Part shown: positions 1-13,559 of the stretch, one piece after another
Numbering within the stretch: position 1 is the stretch's first letter
Layout: each line of letters starts with the position of its first letter
Source: Fratercula arctica
Lineage: Eukaryota; Chordata; Aves; Charadriiformes; Alcidae
Assembly: GCA_947846985.1 (NCBI GenBank)
Contig: CANTUZ010000005.1
Coordinates: 37,157,889 to 37,221,888, forward strand
Direction: 5' to 3'
DNA: 64,000 nucleotides
Notes under the pieces: model-generated
Told to the model about the DNA's origin: nothing
Databases searched by the model: none
Seen by the model: the letters and a program-made list of their open reading frames with translations, nothing else
Translations under genes and position numbers: made by a program

Positions 1-159
1 ATGTTGAGTTAATATGGGTTAAGGATAAAATGAAAATAAATTTTTCTGATTGCTAAGTGTTGACACTTTTTTGGCTAGGCCTGCAGCCTTTTCTTGAAGG
101 CTGTGTAATTACAGAAGGCTTTTCCCCTCCTTCCCCCTCCTGCTTCTAGCCCACATTAG

Positions 160-1090
160 TAATGACCCCTTCACTGCTTCAAAAACCACTAATAGTCTTC
201 AGCAAAGGCAAGAAAAATGAACAGGATAAATTGGAATCCACAGTCAGTAATTTGCATCATATGAGGCTGCTTTGGCCACTCACACTCATTCCTGGCCATC
301 AATCGTGCGCTGTCAGGTGCTGCACTCTGCCACCATGATAAATACTCCTCCTAACACTCTGATTCGTCCAAACAATGTAATTGTCCTCTATTCTCCTCTT
401 GGTAATGGAGATAATGAATGACTGCACAAACAAGAAGGATTGCTCATCACAGACACAGGGGTGGCTTCAAACCGAAAAGCCCCGAGTACAAATTTTAATT
501 GACTGAAAACACAGGTTGAAAGAAAAGAGATCCTGTCTTCCATTTCCAGGCTTCGAGACAATCACTGCTGAGCGTTCCCCCTTTGGTTCGGGGGGCGGGT
601 TCTTTATCCTGACCGTGGGCCCCCCAAAATGGGTAAAATGAGACTGTAGAAAATCCCGTCATTGGAAAGCAGCCACAGAAATGCTGTCCAGTATGCAATT
701 CATGGAAAACAACTCCTCACTTTAATTGCGTTTAATCCCAAACTGCGAGGAGCTGGTGTCATGAAAAAACCCACCTCCTCCAAATGGAAACAGTTCCATC
801 CAGTTAAATACTTATTGTACTGCAAGGAATAGTATGTTTTCAAAATTTCAGTCGAAATATAACCACACATAAAGCGAATTGCGTTCAACAGCACAGAGCG
901 TGATGGAAATCAGTGAGCCTACACAGTGTGATAGCCATCCTGGAGCTATTAAGACATTTGAAAATTGGTACACACAAGATCAACAAACACTTAAAAGCCG
1001 AGATCTTATCAAAATTCACCTTGCACAGATGGCTTTTATTATTTCTAATTAAGAGTGAGGGACAATAGCACAATAACTCTAACTTATTTA
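160..1090. promoter_or_regulatory. Candidate intronic regulatory block
   Basis: Unique, non-repetitive sequence with several transcription-factor-like words. A MEIS half-site CTGTCA (310..315) overlaps an E-box CAGGTG (314..319), and TTTGCAT and TAATGA homeodomain words lie nearby. No open frame is convincing. The regulatory role is inferred from motif density only; conservation was not tested. Confidence 0.3.
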
Positions 1091-1148
1091 AATAATGTCC
1101 TACATTTTGGGGAAGAGAGAGAGAGAACTGGTGTTGTTTTCTGTTGAT

Positions 1149-1163
1149 CCCCCCCCCCCCCCC
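1149..1163. repeat. Poly-C run
   Basis: Fifteen consecutive C. Confidence 0.9.
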
Positions 1164-2077
1164 TCCTTCAACATCAGTGATTCTACGGCTTTTAAATGTG
1201 AAGTGGACTGTTTATCTGAAAGTGTGCTGGCAGACTGCCACCATATTTCTAAGATTAAAGAAAAGATTGAAAACAATCAGCTTTCCGAGGAACTGAAACC
1301 ACGACAATATGTTTCTGATTAATTTACAAATATATGTATATATTTAAGGCTAAACTACAGAACCAGAAAATTCCTACTAGTTAGTCTATCACAGGCATTC
1401 TTACACTTTATTAGAACAGACATCATATTGAAATAATAAGCATGGGAGGCCTTCGTTTCTTCTTTGATCTATATTACTAAATGTCTGACTGGCTCAGATT
1501 TAAAATAAACTTTGGTATGTTTGCACTTGAAAACTGGAAAAAGACCACAAGTAATAATTTGTTGTCAGTTTCCATATTCTCTAACTAAAAACTATCGTTT
1601 AGTCTGTGCACTGCTGGATGCCAGGCCATGTTAGTCCAGTCACCCCTGCAGTGGCTAAACTTTCTTGTAGGAATATATGCTCCAGTATGGGAGCAACGAT
1701 GATAGATCACTTCATCAGCGTGGAACGAGCTGAGATGAATTAAAGGTACAGGTCACAGCTCTCCGTGCTTTCCGAATCTCTTGCAGGCTAGTGTCATTAC
1801 AGTCTTCAATACACAGGTATGCAGGGGAGAAGGGTACCACTGAGCTCCTTTTCCTCTGAACAGCTAAGGATCGTGATTTCATGCCAAATGCATCGCAAAT
1901 GCGAAGACAAGATTTTAAGCTGTTTAATGATGGCTCTTCAGTGTCGTCCTGTGTGATTTTAAATTAATTTTTCCTGTATAAATGCTGTTGATTTGCTTCC
2001 AATAAATTAAATGATACAGTGGTGTTTAAGTGCCATCTATGCCCAGCATAGTTGGATTTAGTTTTAGGCTTGGGATT

Positions 2078-2152
2078 TTATATATATATATCTATATATC
2101 TATATCTGTAGGTAACATATGTAGGTGTGTATATATATATATGTAGGTAACA
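2078..2152. repeat. TA-rich microsatellite with a repeated TGTAGGTAAC word
   Basis: Two TA tracts interleaved with two copies of TGTAGGTAAC (2107..2116 and 2142..2151). This suggests local duplication within the microsatellite. Confidence 0.8.
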
Positions 2153-2519
2153 ATTTTATTCAGACTGAGGTACAGGTTACAAAATTTCATACAAGATTAG
2201 TTTATTTTCTCATTTAGAAAGCTGAATTCAGAGGAAGGAACGCAGAAGGGAGTTTCGGCTTAGGAGGTGAAAGAATCTAAATTATTCACCCTTAAAAAAC
2301 ATAATGAGAACAAAATGCTATGTTATGTTACAAATGGCAAGACTAAAGAATACACTGACATCCTTTAACTTTTCTCTGCCTATTAAAAGCATTCCTTAAT
2401 TGTCTGTTTAAACATGAATCTCAGTAACAAATGAGTTAACGCTCATAAAAAAGGAAAGTGCTTTGAAAGTCTCACCACCTCTAAAAATTCCTATTCTACT
2501 GAGCATATCTCATCACTTT

Positions 2520-2533
2520 ATTGCCAAGGTAAC
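2520..2533 (+). promoter_or_regulatory. RFX X-box-like site
   Basis: ATTGCCAAGGTAAC matches the X-box pattern GTNRCC-spacer-RGYAAC with one mismatch, at the first base. A single site of this kind can arise by chance. Confidence 0.3.
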
Positions 2534-3523
2534 CATGGGTATCTCGTGAACTCTCCAGTGCTACTGGATGGTCAAATACCAGTGCTGCAAAACACCTTGT
2601 TCTCTATCTATAGACGATAAGGCCACGCTTAAACACAGGACTGAGCTCCAAAATGGATGCACTTCTGAGTCTATGTGATGACTGCAACTCATTTGGGAAG
2701 GAGAGAAACCACTTACATTCCAGAAGTTTCAAAATTCAACAGCAACAGAAAGTGCTATGAGCATATTCCCCTGACAGACTACGCGTTGGGTAGGGGCTCC
2801 ATTTAAATCGTGGATAACTTTCATTAAAGCTTACCTGTTTGATCTAGCTCTCCTAGAATAAATACCCTTCCTTGTTATGCGTATACATTCTGCCAGACAC
2901 ATTCTAATGGTTCTCAAGCACTGATGTTAACATTTTGAGCAGAAAGACTGTTGTTATGTCTCTCTTCATTCCGAGAGAAACCACCCATATTAAAAATGGT
3001 GAGCACCAAGTAAAGCACCCGGACAGACAGACTGAGCTAGAGAACTAGAGTTGCCATGGATGATCTAACACCAAACACACCAGCACTCAGTAGCCCTGGG
3101 GCTTCCCCATCAATAAAGCATAGCCATATTTATTACTGGATAGGGTAGAGCTCATTTGAACCATACCCCGCTAGTTGAGCTGAAGCAAAGAGAAGTTAAA
3201 AATCAAAGCTAGAATAGATATGGCCCAAGGGCCTAAACACCCCGTCTCTACCATATTCCTGACTCTTGCTGGTCTGATAAACAAAGGACCAAGAGGACCC
3301 ACTTTTCTGTGTTTTGCCACTTTAAAGACATCAGGTAACACATTCGAAGAGACAAGCTGATGTGCTAAGGAAGTTCAATATACATGAGAGGGTTGCTGAT
3401 GACATATGGCTGCTTTTAGACACAACAAAAAAGAAAGATGACCAGCTGTGTGGATTGCAGAATGAAAGCTTGTGAAGCATATTTACAGGGAAAAAATAGA
3501 TGTTCTAAGGAAGGGAAGAAGGA

Positions 3524-3531
3524 TGATTAAT
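3524..3531 (+). promoter_or_regulatory. PBX-HOX-like site TGATTAAT
   Basis: Exact TGATTNAT word typical of PBX-HOX heterodimers. Isolated in AT-rich DNA, so weak on its own. Confidence 0.2.
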
Positions 3532-6500
3532 AAAGTAATAACATGCAGTATTGTGGTAAAAAATTTCCTATCACATTGGAAACAGAACAATGACAGAGAA
3601 CCATATTCTCCAGCACTGCTAGAAGAAAAATATTTTGTAAACTTTTGTACAAAATTTTCTATCAGAAAATTTTCCTTCAAATAAATTAAAAGGTTGATGA
3701 GTGGTGTGTACACTGATTTTGAAAATGTCGAGTATTCACAGGGACAACAAGGGTGAGAATGAGCATTATCACTCATCAAATACAATTTGGCTCTATTTTC
3801 TGGGAAGATCTCATGGGTTTCTCATGAAAATGTTAATATATTACTGTTGTCCCAATTTTCAGCAAAGCTATCAGAGATTTCAGGGTTTTGATATATCAGA
3901 ATAAACAGACCCTTTGGCTCCGGTCTTTCAATTCAGAATTTTCAGGTAGTGGGTTCGCTGAAAGTAGGATAAATAATGGGATGGTCTGACATAAGGAATG
4001 GAGAAAAGAATCTATGGAGAAAATGGAAAAATATACAACGGGGATGGTAGGAAGTTTAATGGTGTACTTTGTAGCTAGCAAGTAATTAAAAAAAATGCAG
4101 CAATTAGTGCTCAATAGGAAAATATTAAGGTTTGTACTCAGAGGACTATAAAGATAGCTGAGATAACTGGAAAGAGTTCTGTTGCAGTTGTGTGACAGAA
4201 TGAATTACAGAAGAGAGAGGCACTCAAAGTTCGACTTAAATTTTGCTCATAGATTAGAAAGAGGTAAATTTGGTAGCTATGGAAAAGATGAAATGATAGA
4301 AAAAAAATTAAAAAATGCATTTTAGATAACAAAGAAGTACTGGAGAGAGGAACAGTGATGTTGGAAAGACGGTTTTCAGGTCAGTCTCCAGGCATAAAGC
4401 ACAATGTCGAGTAATAAAACCAAACTATTACAGCGATTTTCTTCTCCTAGATATTGTATGATATCTCCTAGATGGTTGGATATGAAATCCTATTTCCATT
4501 GAATCAGTGAGAGTTTTGCCATTATCTTCTTTAGAATTTGATTTGGAGCCTAATTTAAGAAACTTAACCTTTGAGTAAACATACGGAACTGTTACTTTAA
4601 TCTTCTGAAATACAAAATCTGTATTACAGACAAATATTGAAGAGTTTTCTGCAATATTTTACAACTATTGTAGAAAAAGACTGAAAAGACAACATGGAAT
4701 GCATCTGTAGAATAAATTGATGTACCCCAACAAGGACTAAAATTAAAGACACTAGTTGAAGACCAAAATCTGTAATGAAGCCAACACAAAGAGAGTCTTT
4801 TAAACCACTAGCTGATCAGTATGGTAAAGTAGTCTCAGAAGTAAAGGCGGCAAAAAAATTTACCGTAAATGCTGAAGTAAAAATCATATTGAGAAGGTCC
4901 TAAAGTGATGAACAGAATTAAGCTATAAGACAAAAATAATACTTTTAAATAGTTCTCTCTTTTATTTAGAATTAAATGTCTCATCAAGTTCTGCTTCGTT
5001 AATCCCTTAAGAGAGAGCTGGAGCAAAGATGGGGGGTGAGAACACCTTACTTACTGCAAGCCGAGAAAATAATCAGCACTACTAAAAAAAAGTGTCCCTT
5101 TCATTAATACCAAGATGCTGAGCTGGGTCCCTTTTAATGGCGTAACAGAATGGAATTGTTTGGTGAGTTTGATTTGTTTGATTTGTCTTCTCCAAAATGT
5201 GAACCTTTACCTGTTGGCAGGCTTATAAAAAATCTTTTTTTATGCTAAAGATCAGCCCCACCAGCACAATTTGGAGGCTAATATCCATTCTTGACCCTAT
5301 ACAGTCATTGGTTTTGAGGTAAGGTACTGCAAAAAAAAGGGTTGTTGTAAATATCAGACCCAGGTATGTGACAATTCTCAAATTTTGAATATATTCATCT
5401 CCAGTCTCACCTAGATTACTGGCTATGACTGAGGCAGATGATCATTTCATATCAGATCTTTTTACTTAGCCTTTCCAATTTGGAGTAGGAATTTGTGAGT
5501 CATATGGACACGTTTAGGAATGGAACCAACATTAAATATTAAACAGTGGTACCCACACAGTACAGTTATAGCTGTCTTTGAAGGTTCAGCCATCTCACTG
5601 ACTAGTTCTTTTTTCAAGATCAGATAAACTGAAGAACCTCAGATTATGTGTTTGAAAAGTTCAGGACCACATAAGGATTTTCACAAATCTGGTGCCAAAC
5701 AATCCCAATGCCCTGCCTTGCAATACACCCAGGGAATCAGTTCCTACAGGGCTAATTTAATTGAATTTGAACCTCTATCTAACCTACCGGAGCTGGTTCT
5801 TTTTTGATTGCCCTAAACCAAATTTTTACAGAAAATAGCTAACAAATGCATCATGAAAAAATACAGGGTTCACAAAGCCATAAAGATAAAGCTTGGTTTC
5901 ATTTTTTTCTGCTCTGTAGACAGGATTTACAATTGATGGGGAAAAAGCCCATGTCCACTATGAATGATAATGGACAAGGAACTAGTATATTCATTCAGTA
6001 GCTGACTTCTGTTAGCTGGGATAGAGAACTGCATAAATCAAGGATTCAAGGAAACGCAGAAAAGGGATTATATAACACGTAGATGAGAAAAAACACGGCT
6101 GTGAAAAGATTAGATACCTTAAATGCCCAAGAAATAGAAATATTTTCTTAATGATGTCAAAGGAAAGGAAGATTCAAAATTAATCAGATATAAACATGCA
6201 AAACTCCAGAAGTGTGAGTGTTAAATACTTCTCCATCCTGTAAAAGAGTATGTAACATATTGTGGACTATTTAGTGAAGTATCCATTGCTGAATGTCCAG
6301 AACAGTTTTCTGAACTTCAGCAGTACATTGAAAAGCCTAATTTAATGAGGACGGCAACATGGATTTATGACAGCAAGGTCTTTCTTAATTAACTTGCTGG
6401 TGTTGTTAAATAATGTTATCACCGGAGCAGAGGAATGGAAATGCCATAGATAGTATCTCTTTCAGTTTTATTACAGCACTTGATATAATTTCAGATTAAA

Positions 6501-8055
6501 GACTGTAAAGTAGAAAAATGTCTCATAAACAAGTAACAACAAGTGGTGGGTTAAGCTGACTCGTGAGGAGACTCTTCTTACTTTTATATGTAATTGAGTT
6601 AGGCAACAATATCAGATAAAGCTAGAAATACAAAAGATTCATGCACTGTTAGGCATGAAAGGTATGCTAAAGGGCCAACCTACTACCCCACAAAGGCAAT
6701 AGAAGTTCTCTGTGGACTTCAATGGCAGCTGGACTGTAAATTTATTAGCCTTTACCGACTAATATAGAAAGCCATTTTTTCTTGAGATGCAGATGCTGTT
6801 ATGTAAATTGTGAAAAAATGGTGCAGAAAGTTGTCATTGGTATTTTCTGAAACATCTTGGTATAACATATGAGTGAAAGCATCAACAGGCACAAAACATT
6901 TGTCATTATCTCCCTCATCATCACCTTGCTGGATCATAGTTTAACAAGCTCTGTTACAGTCTTTAGTTAAATTCACGATTCTTCAGTTTCTGCTACTTTG
7001 TGGATCTCAGGCTCATCTTTTGCTTCTGCTTTAATTCAGAGCTATTGTGCGCCTACCAGGCTAAATAAAATCAACAAAGTTCAATAGTGCATCTTATATT
7101 TCTTACTTTCCTACTCAGGTGGAGTAGGCAGGGCCAACCATATCACAAATGTTACGCTAAATACTCTGAAGCCTGTAGACAAATCAAGTCACAAGTATGG
7201 AGATTAAAATCTACTCTGCATTTGATGTGAATTAGGTACTGATACTGCAAAAACCGCTAAGCTGCCCGGAACTGATTTCTTCAGCATCAAAACTTATAAA
7301 CCAAGAGAATGATGCAACTGACTTGGAAAACTAAAGCTATGATTTAATCCGTGTTGTGTTAGAAACTGAAAGTTAGATTTTTTTTGACATATTTTGTGCC
7401 ATATCCTGGCAGTAATACTTACACAGTGCTATTGAGCAGCACTTTCTTCCATGTGAGGACCCTTTGAGTTTCATTGGGTTATGCGCAGAATTAAAACACT
7501 AATCAGTACAAGTAAGGTCTGGCTCTGAGTCTGGCTCATAGACAGAGGACCGGAGAGAGAACTTTGTTTTGGTTGTTCTGTAAGTAGGAGACTTTGAATT
7601 TCCTTTTACCTAAGCTACATCTGCTGAGCTAGTTTATTACAAAAGAAATGGGAACTATGGCAATACATAGCTCCAAGAGTCTCCCATTCATACCATAAAT
7701 ATGTGAGGCCATGGCTCTGGGCAAGCTTTTCAACACATTCAGTAGCAGGATTTGATAGAATGCAACAGCTAGCTCTCATTGCACCTCTTAATTTGCTTGC
7801 TGGAACTTGGCAATTTACCTTTCAAGAGCCACAGACCAAGTGGATATCTGTTTGGCACACACAAAAGTTCTTTTCAGGGATCTAGTGAAAGGGTAAGGTA
7901 TGGACTGCAGCTTAATGAAGTTATAAGCTAGTGACATATCTTGCCAGAAAATATTCATGACCTACTAAAAGGAAAGAAAACTAGTCATCACAAAATAAGG
8001 GATTATGTTTTAGTTTTTAATATACATAGTTTAATTTGTACTTAGCTCATTTTAA

Positions 8056-8078
8056 ATATATATATATATATATACATA
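8056..8078. repeat. TA microsatellite
   Basis: About ten TA units within AT-rich intron. Confidence 0.85.
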
Positions 8079-8724
8079 TTGCATTTGCAAAGCAAAGGCA
8101 ATGGCTGCAACAACTTTGTAGTACAAAGACACCACGCTAATAACAAAACCCTGAACCATTCATAGTTAAGGCCAGGTTTGTTGAAGAGTTCATTCGAGTT
8201 TTGGCACACGTTGTAAGACTTTTGGGTGCAGCGCTGCAACTGGTGTTTTCATGCGGCAACTAGGTGAAACTGCTGTGGTTCAGGCTAAGTCTCACACTAA
8301 GACTGAACTCAAAACCTCAAAGATGAACTCTAAGCCATGAATTTATGTAGATTTACAAACATTTCCAAAATTCTGCAAAGGGAACCTGCAGGTCAGTTCT
8401 TCAAAGGATATCCACTTTCCAAAATATACATGGATTTTGTTTTGCTGTTGTCCCGGTCAGGCCAGAAGAGAAGAGATTATATGCTATCTTCTTCCTGGAA
8501 AGTCTTTTCTGCCTCTGGGTCCTACACAAGTTGGTTATGTCTACACTGGCAACTTGTGTACAGGATTGTGAAATTCCTGACAGAATCAAGACCTGGAGCC
8601 TTGTCTCTTTGAGGAGACAAGAGCTTTTAGCAGGTGATAGGAAGTAAGAAGGCAACGTTAGTAGCCAATATTGAAATATCAAGCCAGTGGTCACTATTAT
8701 GAGGTTTAGAGCAGAAGTGATGGC

Positions 8725-8780
8725 GTTTTGAGGTTTTGGGGTTTTGAGGTTTTGAGTTTTTGAGGTTTTAAGGTTTGGGG
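8725..8780. repeat. Degenerate short tandem repeat (GGTTTTGA type)
   Basis: Six to seven imperfect copies of an 8-bp GAGGTTTT unit on the plus strand, leading into a G-rich stretch. The unit resembles telomere-like G/T repeats but is not TTAGGG. It explains the repetitive Lys/Thr/Pro segment in the minus-strand open frame across it. Confidence 0.75.
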
Positions 8781-8789
8781 AGGGGGAGG

Positions 8790-10570
8790 TGGAGGCCCCT
8801 GAACTGAAATGGTCTTCCTGGACAAGGGGCAGTAGAACATGGGTCTGAAAACAATAAAGCATCTGAGAAAACATTATGTCTGATTTGAAAGCATTTATTG
8901 GTGCTTGTGCCTCTCATTTAATGTGCTATGATTATGGTTACATTTAAATTAAATCAGCTTCTGAAGAGCAGCTCGGGTATGTGGGGTGAGAGGGCAAACA
9001 CATGGAAAAAGCAATAGCTCTGCAAGGTGCTTTTGGGGTTGGGGAAAATGGGGATGCTAATGTAGCAAGGCATAGGGTTTATTTTTTGAAAGGATTTAAC
9101 TCAACCTCAGGGAGACAATGTGGAGCAGGAAAGTGAATCTGGGAGAGGTCATCAGTAAAGGGTAGTTGGGGGTTAGGCAAGGGCTCTAGAGGAGGAGATG
9201 TGGGTGCCGGTAGACCCCAGGGCTGGAGAGATTCAGTGGCTGTCTCTCAGCAGGGCTGGGGTGGGAATGACTGGGAGGGAAGGGTTATCAAATCACGCCT
9301 GGGTCTGACCACCACCTGGGCACCTCTGGTTTGTTTCAGAGTTCCTCTGTAGAGTTTAAATGAATTTATACATAAGCCCCAGACTTTAAGAAAGGATGAA
9401 AAGACCTCTGGAAATAAATGCACGTAGTTATAATCTCAGTTGTCTGGCTCTTCGTGCATTTTTTTTTCCCATTTCTTTTTTGATTTCCACAACTTGCCAG
9501 TAGTCTTAGGTGTAACAACATATACTGTGCATTGATGTTCTGCCTACCACTACCACTGAGCACAATGTGCTGATTTCCACAGGCTTAAAAAGGAAAAAGC
9601 ATGAAAACACACATACACACACAGAGCCCAGTACATATATGCTTGGGAAACAGTAGATAGCAACATCTGCCATAGATCTGTAACATTTTAAAAATATTTA
9701 CTAGGAAAATGTTAAAAGAATGTATAACGTTTATACACTAGAAGGCCTCGATCCAAAAGTGTCTTCCTCAGAAGGGTGTACTGTTCTGCTGTGTGGTAGG
9801 TGCCCTGAGCTGCTGTTAATCTGAAAGCAAGAAGTATTCGGTGCCACTGTAGAAACATCTAGGCACCTGAAGATGAGGTTAAGTAGGATAAAATATAATA
9901 GGAGTTAGATGGCTAATTCACCTGATTTCAGTGGGAGCTAGCCATGCAATGTATTGAATTACTTTTGAAAATTTGACAAGGTGCTCATCTGCATTTTTAG
10001 TCACCTAAATGTGTTTAAGATCTGGTCTTAATGGAGCCTGTTGACCCTTCCACGTATATCGGATGCCCTCCCCCGAGACCACCATATTGCTGAACATCCA
10101 GTGCAATGAACGTCCACTATCACCAAGGGAGATTAACCTGTGTCAGTGTTTTGGGAGCTCGTGAAGCCCCCATAAACCCTTAAGAGGGGGGCTAAAATGA
10201 AAGACAAGTAATTTACTTGATCTTTTACTGCCCATTTCTTCTGGGTAGCTTTTTAATAAAAACTCCATACAATCAATAAAATATATTTATAACAAAGTAC
10301 CACACTCCTACCAACAATCTGCGAGCTGGTACATACACTTCGCGGCTTATAAACTGACACTCTGTAATATCTGCACAGTTTTTAGCAGCTGTCTCTCACA
10401 CCATGTGTCCTGCCCAAGTGGAGACTGAGATTCAGACATGGTGTTCAAAAACTGGGATTATCCAGTAATTTTCAGAATAAATGGCAACCATATAATAATT
10501 AATTCCCTAAAACCAAGCAGGGAGAAACAGGTGAAGAGCAGAAGATTTTTTTCATTGCAAAGAAGACGTA
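8790..10570. other. Intronic sequence without a recognised gene
   Basis: Unique sequence, purine-rich and somewhat GC-richer at 8970..9330. No recognisable coding exon, RNA gene or transposon. Confidence 0.5.
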
Positions 10571-10577
10571 ACACCCT

Positions 10578-10579
<2 letters not shown>

Positions 10580-10611
<32 letters not shown>
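10580..10611. repeat. GT microsatellite
   Basis: Sixteen uninterrupted TG/GT units. A likely polymorphic marker. Confidence 0.95.
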
Positions 10612-10612
<1 letters not shown>

Positions 10613-12099
10613 TCAGATATTCTGGAGGTGGGTATAGGATAAGAACCTTAATAGTAAACAGATAAACTGATATTATGTTCCTACCCACACTCCAGTTTTG
10701 GAAATGGATGTGTGACTTCCGTAGCAAACGACAGGTGAAACTGCACATCCATCCTTACACATGACTCTAAATATATTCATGAAAAAGAGGAGTCCAGAAA
10801 TCTGAATTCTACCTAGATTTTGAAGAACCTGGCATTCTACCTCAATCCGTACCACATAGGAATAGTGGCATCCTTTTAAAAATAATTTTTTGGCCTTGGA
10901 AAGCCTATATTTTCCATCTTTGTGATGAATTTGCTTCTACTGGATCTGCAAAGTAAGTTGACAAGACAGGAGGTCACTCGTCCCAACTGCAATCACCAAA
11001 AGCTATCACAGACCTTGTTAACATGGTAAGGTGAAGCTACAAAGTCAAAAATGGATACCTAGTGTATTTTAGAGCTCTATTTTTTCAGCCCTGTATCTTA
11101 AATGCGGGTGAGGAAGCAAGATTTGGGCCTTTACTCATAAGCAATACTAACATTGTGCAATTTGCATCTCTTTTAAATAATGCAGGAACAAAAGTTTTGA
11201 GTAATCTTAATCTATATGCTGTTTTCTTGGCTTTCTAGCCGCAGTTGAGTTGGCTCATCTAGTTATTGGAAGTAAGAACTGACTCTCAGTAAATCACTTC
11301 ATTTGCATAACATACCTGCTTTTTACAAACAATGATTTCCTCACTAAAATGTTAACAAGTTGGCTTATTTTTTATTAATTAAAAAAAAAAAATAAGCAGC
11401 TAAGCTTGATTCCTTCTTTTATTCCACTTTCTGATAGTACATACTGGTGAAGTTGGCAGATCTCCTTTACAGGTTTTAAAATTTTCAGGTTCTGTCGGAA
11501 TTCAGAAAAAAAGTTTCAAAGTGCTCTGTAGCGTTACAAAAGACTTGTGTCATTTTCATCTGTTAGCTTGAGCAACTTGCCAGTAAATAAAGATGAAGAA
11601 TTACAATAACGTAAAATAATATTTTTGTGTATTTAGAATACTTTCCAGACAGGGATCTTAAATTGCTTCATGAATGTTAGGGAATACAAGCAATGAAAAC
11701 CTTACTACAACACTCCCTAGAAAAAGAAAGCCAGAAAGGAAAAAAGAAGCTGGTTTGGGATGGAGAAAGGGAGACCTAGAGATACCTAGTGCCTGATCCA
11801 CAGTCATACGGGAGGAAAAATGCATAGCTGATGACAGAACCCAGGGATGAGCCTAAAGAAAGTAGCAGGAGGTTTCTGCACGAAGAAAAGACACCTCAAT
11901 CAGCAATTGGATTTTTAAGAGCATAGGGAGAGTAGTCAAAATCCTCTAGTTTATAAGAAAGGCATTTAAGATCTAAGAATGATGAATGAGGGTATTTTTT
12001 CTTACTACATAAGGTAGTACTTGCATTTCTGTTAAGTGCAGAATAATTAAACAAACAAACAAAAAGAATTAGGACACTTTGGAAGGACTGACATTATGG

Positions 12100-12480
12100 C
12101 TGATTTTCAAAGAAGTTTCAGGTTTTGGGGTGCTACTCCCATGAAAACAAAATAAGAAATGGGCGCCAAACTCCCTGTGGCCTCATTGAAATTCTCAGCT
12201 CGTATCACTGTAATTGATTGCATATGAGCACAAATTAGAGTTAAAATATAATTTAATTCTATCGTGTACATATGTTCATTTTTTTACTGCCATCATTCAT
12301 TCATTGCTTTTTTTAAAGCGCACCTTTCATTGAGTGATTTACAGTAATAAAACAACAACCACGGAGAAAACACGCTTCCCTCCATGCCCCCCAAAATCCT
12401 AAAATATTAAAAAGCAATAATAAACAACGGACCGTAACATCAACTGCCTTGAATTGACACCATTTCTCTGCCAATTTAAA
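12100..12480. promoter_or_regulatory. Candidate intronic regulatory block with E2F-like site
   Basis: Contains GGGCGCCAAA at 12161..12170, matching the E2F core (rc TTTGGCGCCC). Homeodomain-like words such as TAATTGATTGCATATG follow. It sits upstream of the CpG-rich patch at 13.1 kb. Function is inferred from motifs only. Confidence 0.3.
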
Positions 12481-13080
12481 CTAGTTGAGTACGTGGCCTC
12501 CTGCATTTTTTTGTGTTTTCCAAGGTTATTCTCAGCAGCACCTGCACAGTAAATAAAGGTAAAAGTGCAGCAAAATAGACGCAGACGTATCAGCGAATGA
12601 GGAGCTCTGCTTCCATATACATTAGTGAACTTTTCTCCTGACAAACAGGCTATCACCGTATAATGGGCTTTTCCTGAAGTTTACTGCGGCACTGTTTATA
12701 ATAACATTGCATCCAGCCTGCCTTGTTGGTACTTTTGCATTGCAGGGTAACAGTTCTGAGGTGGCAGCAAACAGCTTCCGTGCTTGTGTCAGGAGAAATA
12801 AAACTGTTATTATTTCATACACTTCAGAGGCCACACTCGAACTCGGCAGCTCTGCAGAGCTGTTGTGAACAGAAAGCTCTGCTGTAGAACACCGGGCTGC
12901 CCCCTCAACAATAAACCGTCTTCTCTCCCCTCCGTGTTTGGCTTCCCGCCAGTTGCCCATTTGCTTTACACCATCAATTTATATTCACTGAGATGGTGTA
13001 AGGTTCTAGAACAGCACTGATTATCAAATCTGCCTGCCAAACATATGAGCAGTAAAAGCTGGTCTTCCAGAGTCCTCCAT

Positions 13081-13320
13081 GTATCATCCAAGGGCCCGAT
13101 CCTGCGAGCTCGCCCGACGGGGAGCGGTGCTCCCATCAGCCGGAGCCAAGGGAGCCTTTCACAACAGCAAACGCCGCTGCTGGGAACAAGCGCTCGTGGG
13201 ACGAGGTCCTCGGCGGCTCGGCTTCCTTGCGCAGAGCTTTACAGGAGCGCTTTTCAACAGCCCCACCGCGGCGCAAGCCCTGCCAGAGTCGGTCGGGAGA
13301 CCTCGTAGCTTTTGTCGCAT
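13081..13320. promoter_or_regulatory. Short intragenic CpG island
   Basis: By hand count these 240 bases hold 24 CpG dinucleotides and about 65% G+C, so observed/expected CpG is close to 1. The surrounding intron is AT-rich and CpG-poor. That composition is typical of an unmethylated CpG island, which can mark an alternative promoter, a non-coding RNA promoter or an orphan island within a developmental gene. Overlapping plus-strand open frames (13045..13308 and 13079..13327) are what high GC gives by chance and show no domain. No TATA box or convincing splice donor was identified. Confidence 0.55.
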
Positions 13321-13559
13321 CTTTTGATTACTATTTCATACAGCAGCAGTTTGCCAGCTGATACTATCTCTTCCAGTATATGTGAAGCAGTTTTTAAAAA
13401 GGCTTTAGAACAACCATGCGGCCACTCATTCCTTGCTAATCCCAAGTACTGAAAAGCCAAAAAGCTCTCGCCCTCTTACCCCTCCCCACATCCAAAACAA
13501 GCCAGTATCAGGGTTCAAAAAAAGTTAAAAATCATGAAGCTTTAGAAAAGGACTTTAAA

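Larger units (their letters stand above)
2160..8050. other. AT-rich intronic sequence without a recognised gene
   Basis: About 5.9 kb of unique AT-rich DNA. The small open frames here (up to about 100 codons, such as 3785..3483 on the minus strand) have no recognisable domains and fit chance. Nothing else was recognised apart from the two short motif sites listed. Confidence 0.6.

Noticed and set aside
8401..8874. 157-codon minus-strand open frame, the longest in the window
   Set aside because: Its middle is made by the GAGGTTTT tandem repeat (repetitive Lys/Thr/Pro), and the rest shows no family.
13045..13327. Overlapping plus-strand frames across the CpG-rich patch
   Set aside because: High GC lowers stop frequency; no protein family recognised, so I treated the region as regulatory rather than coding.
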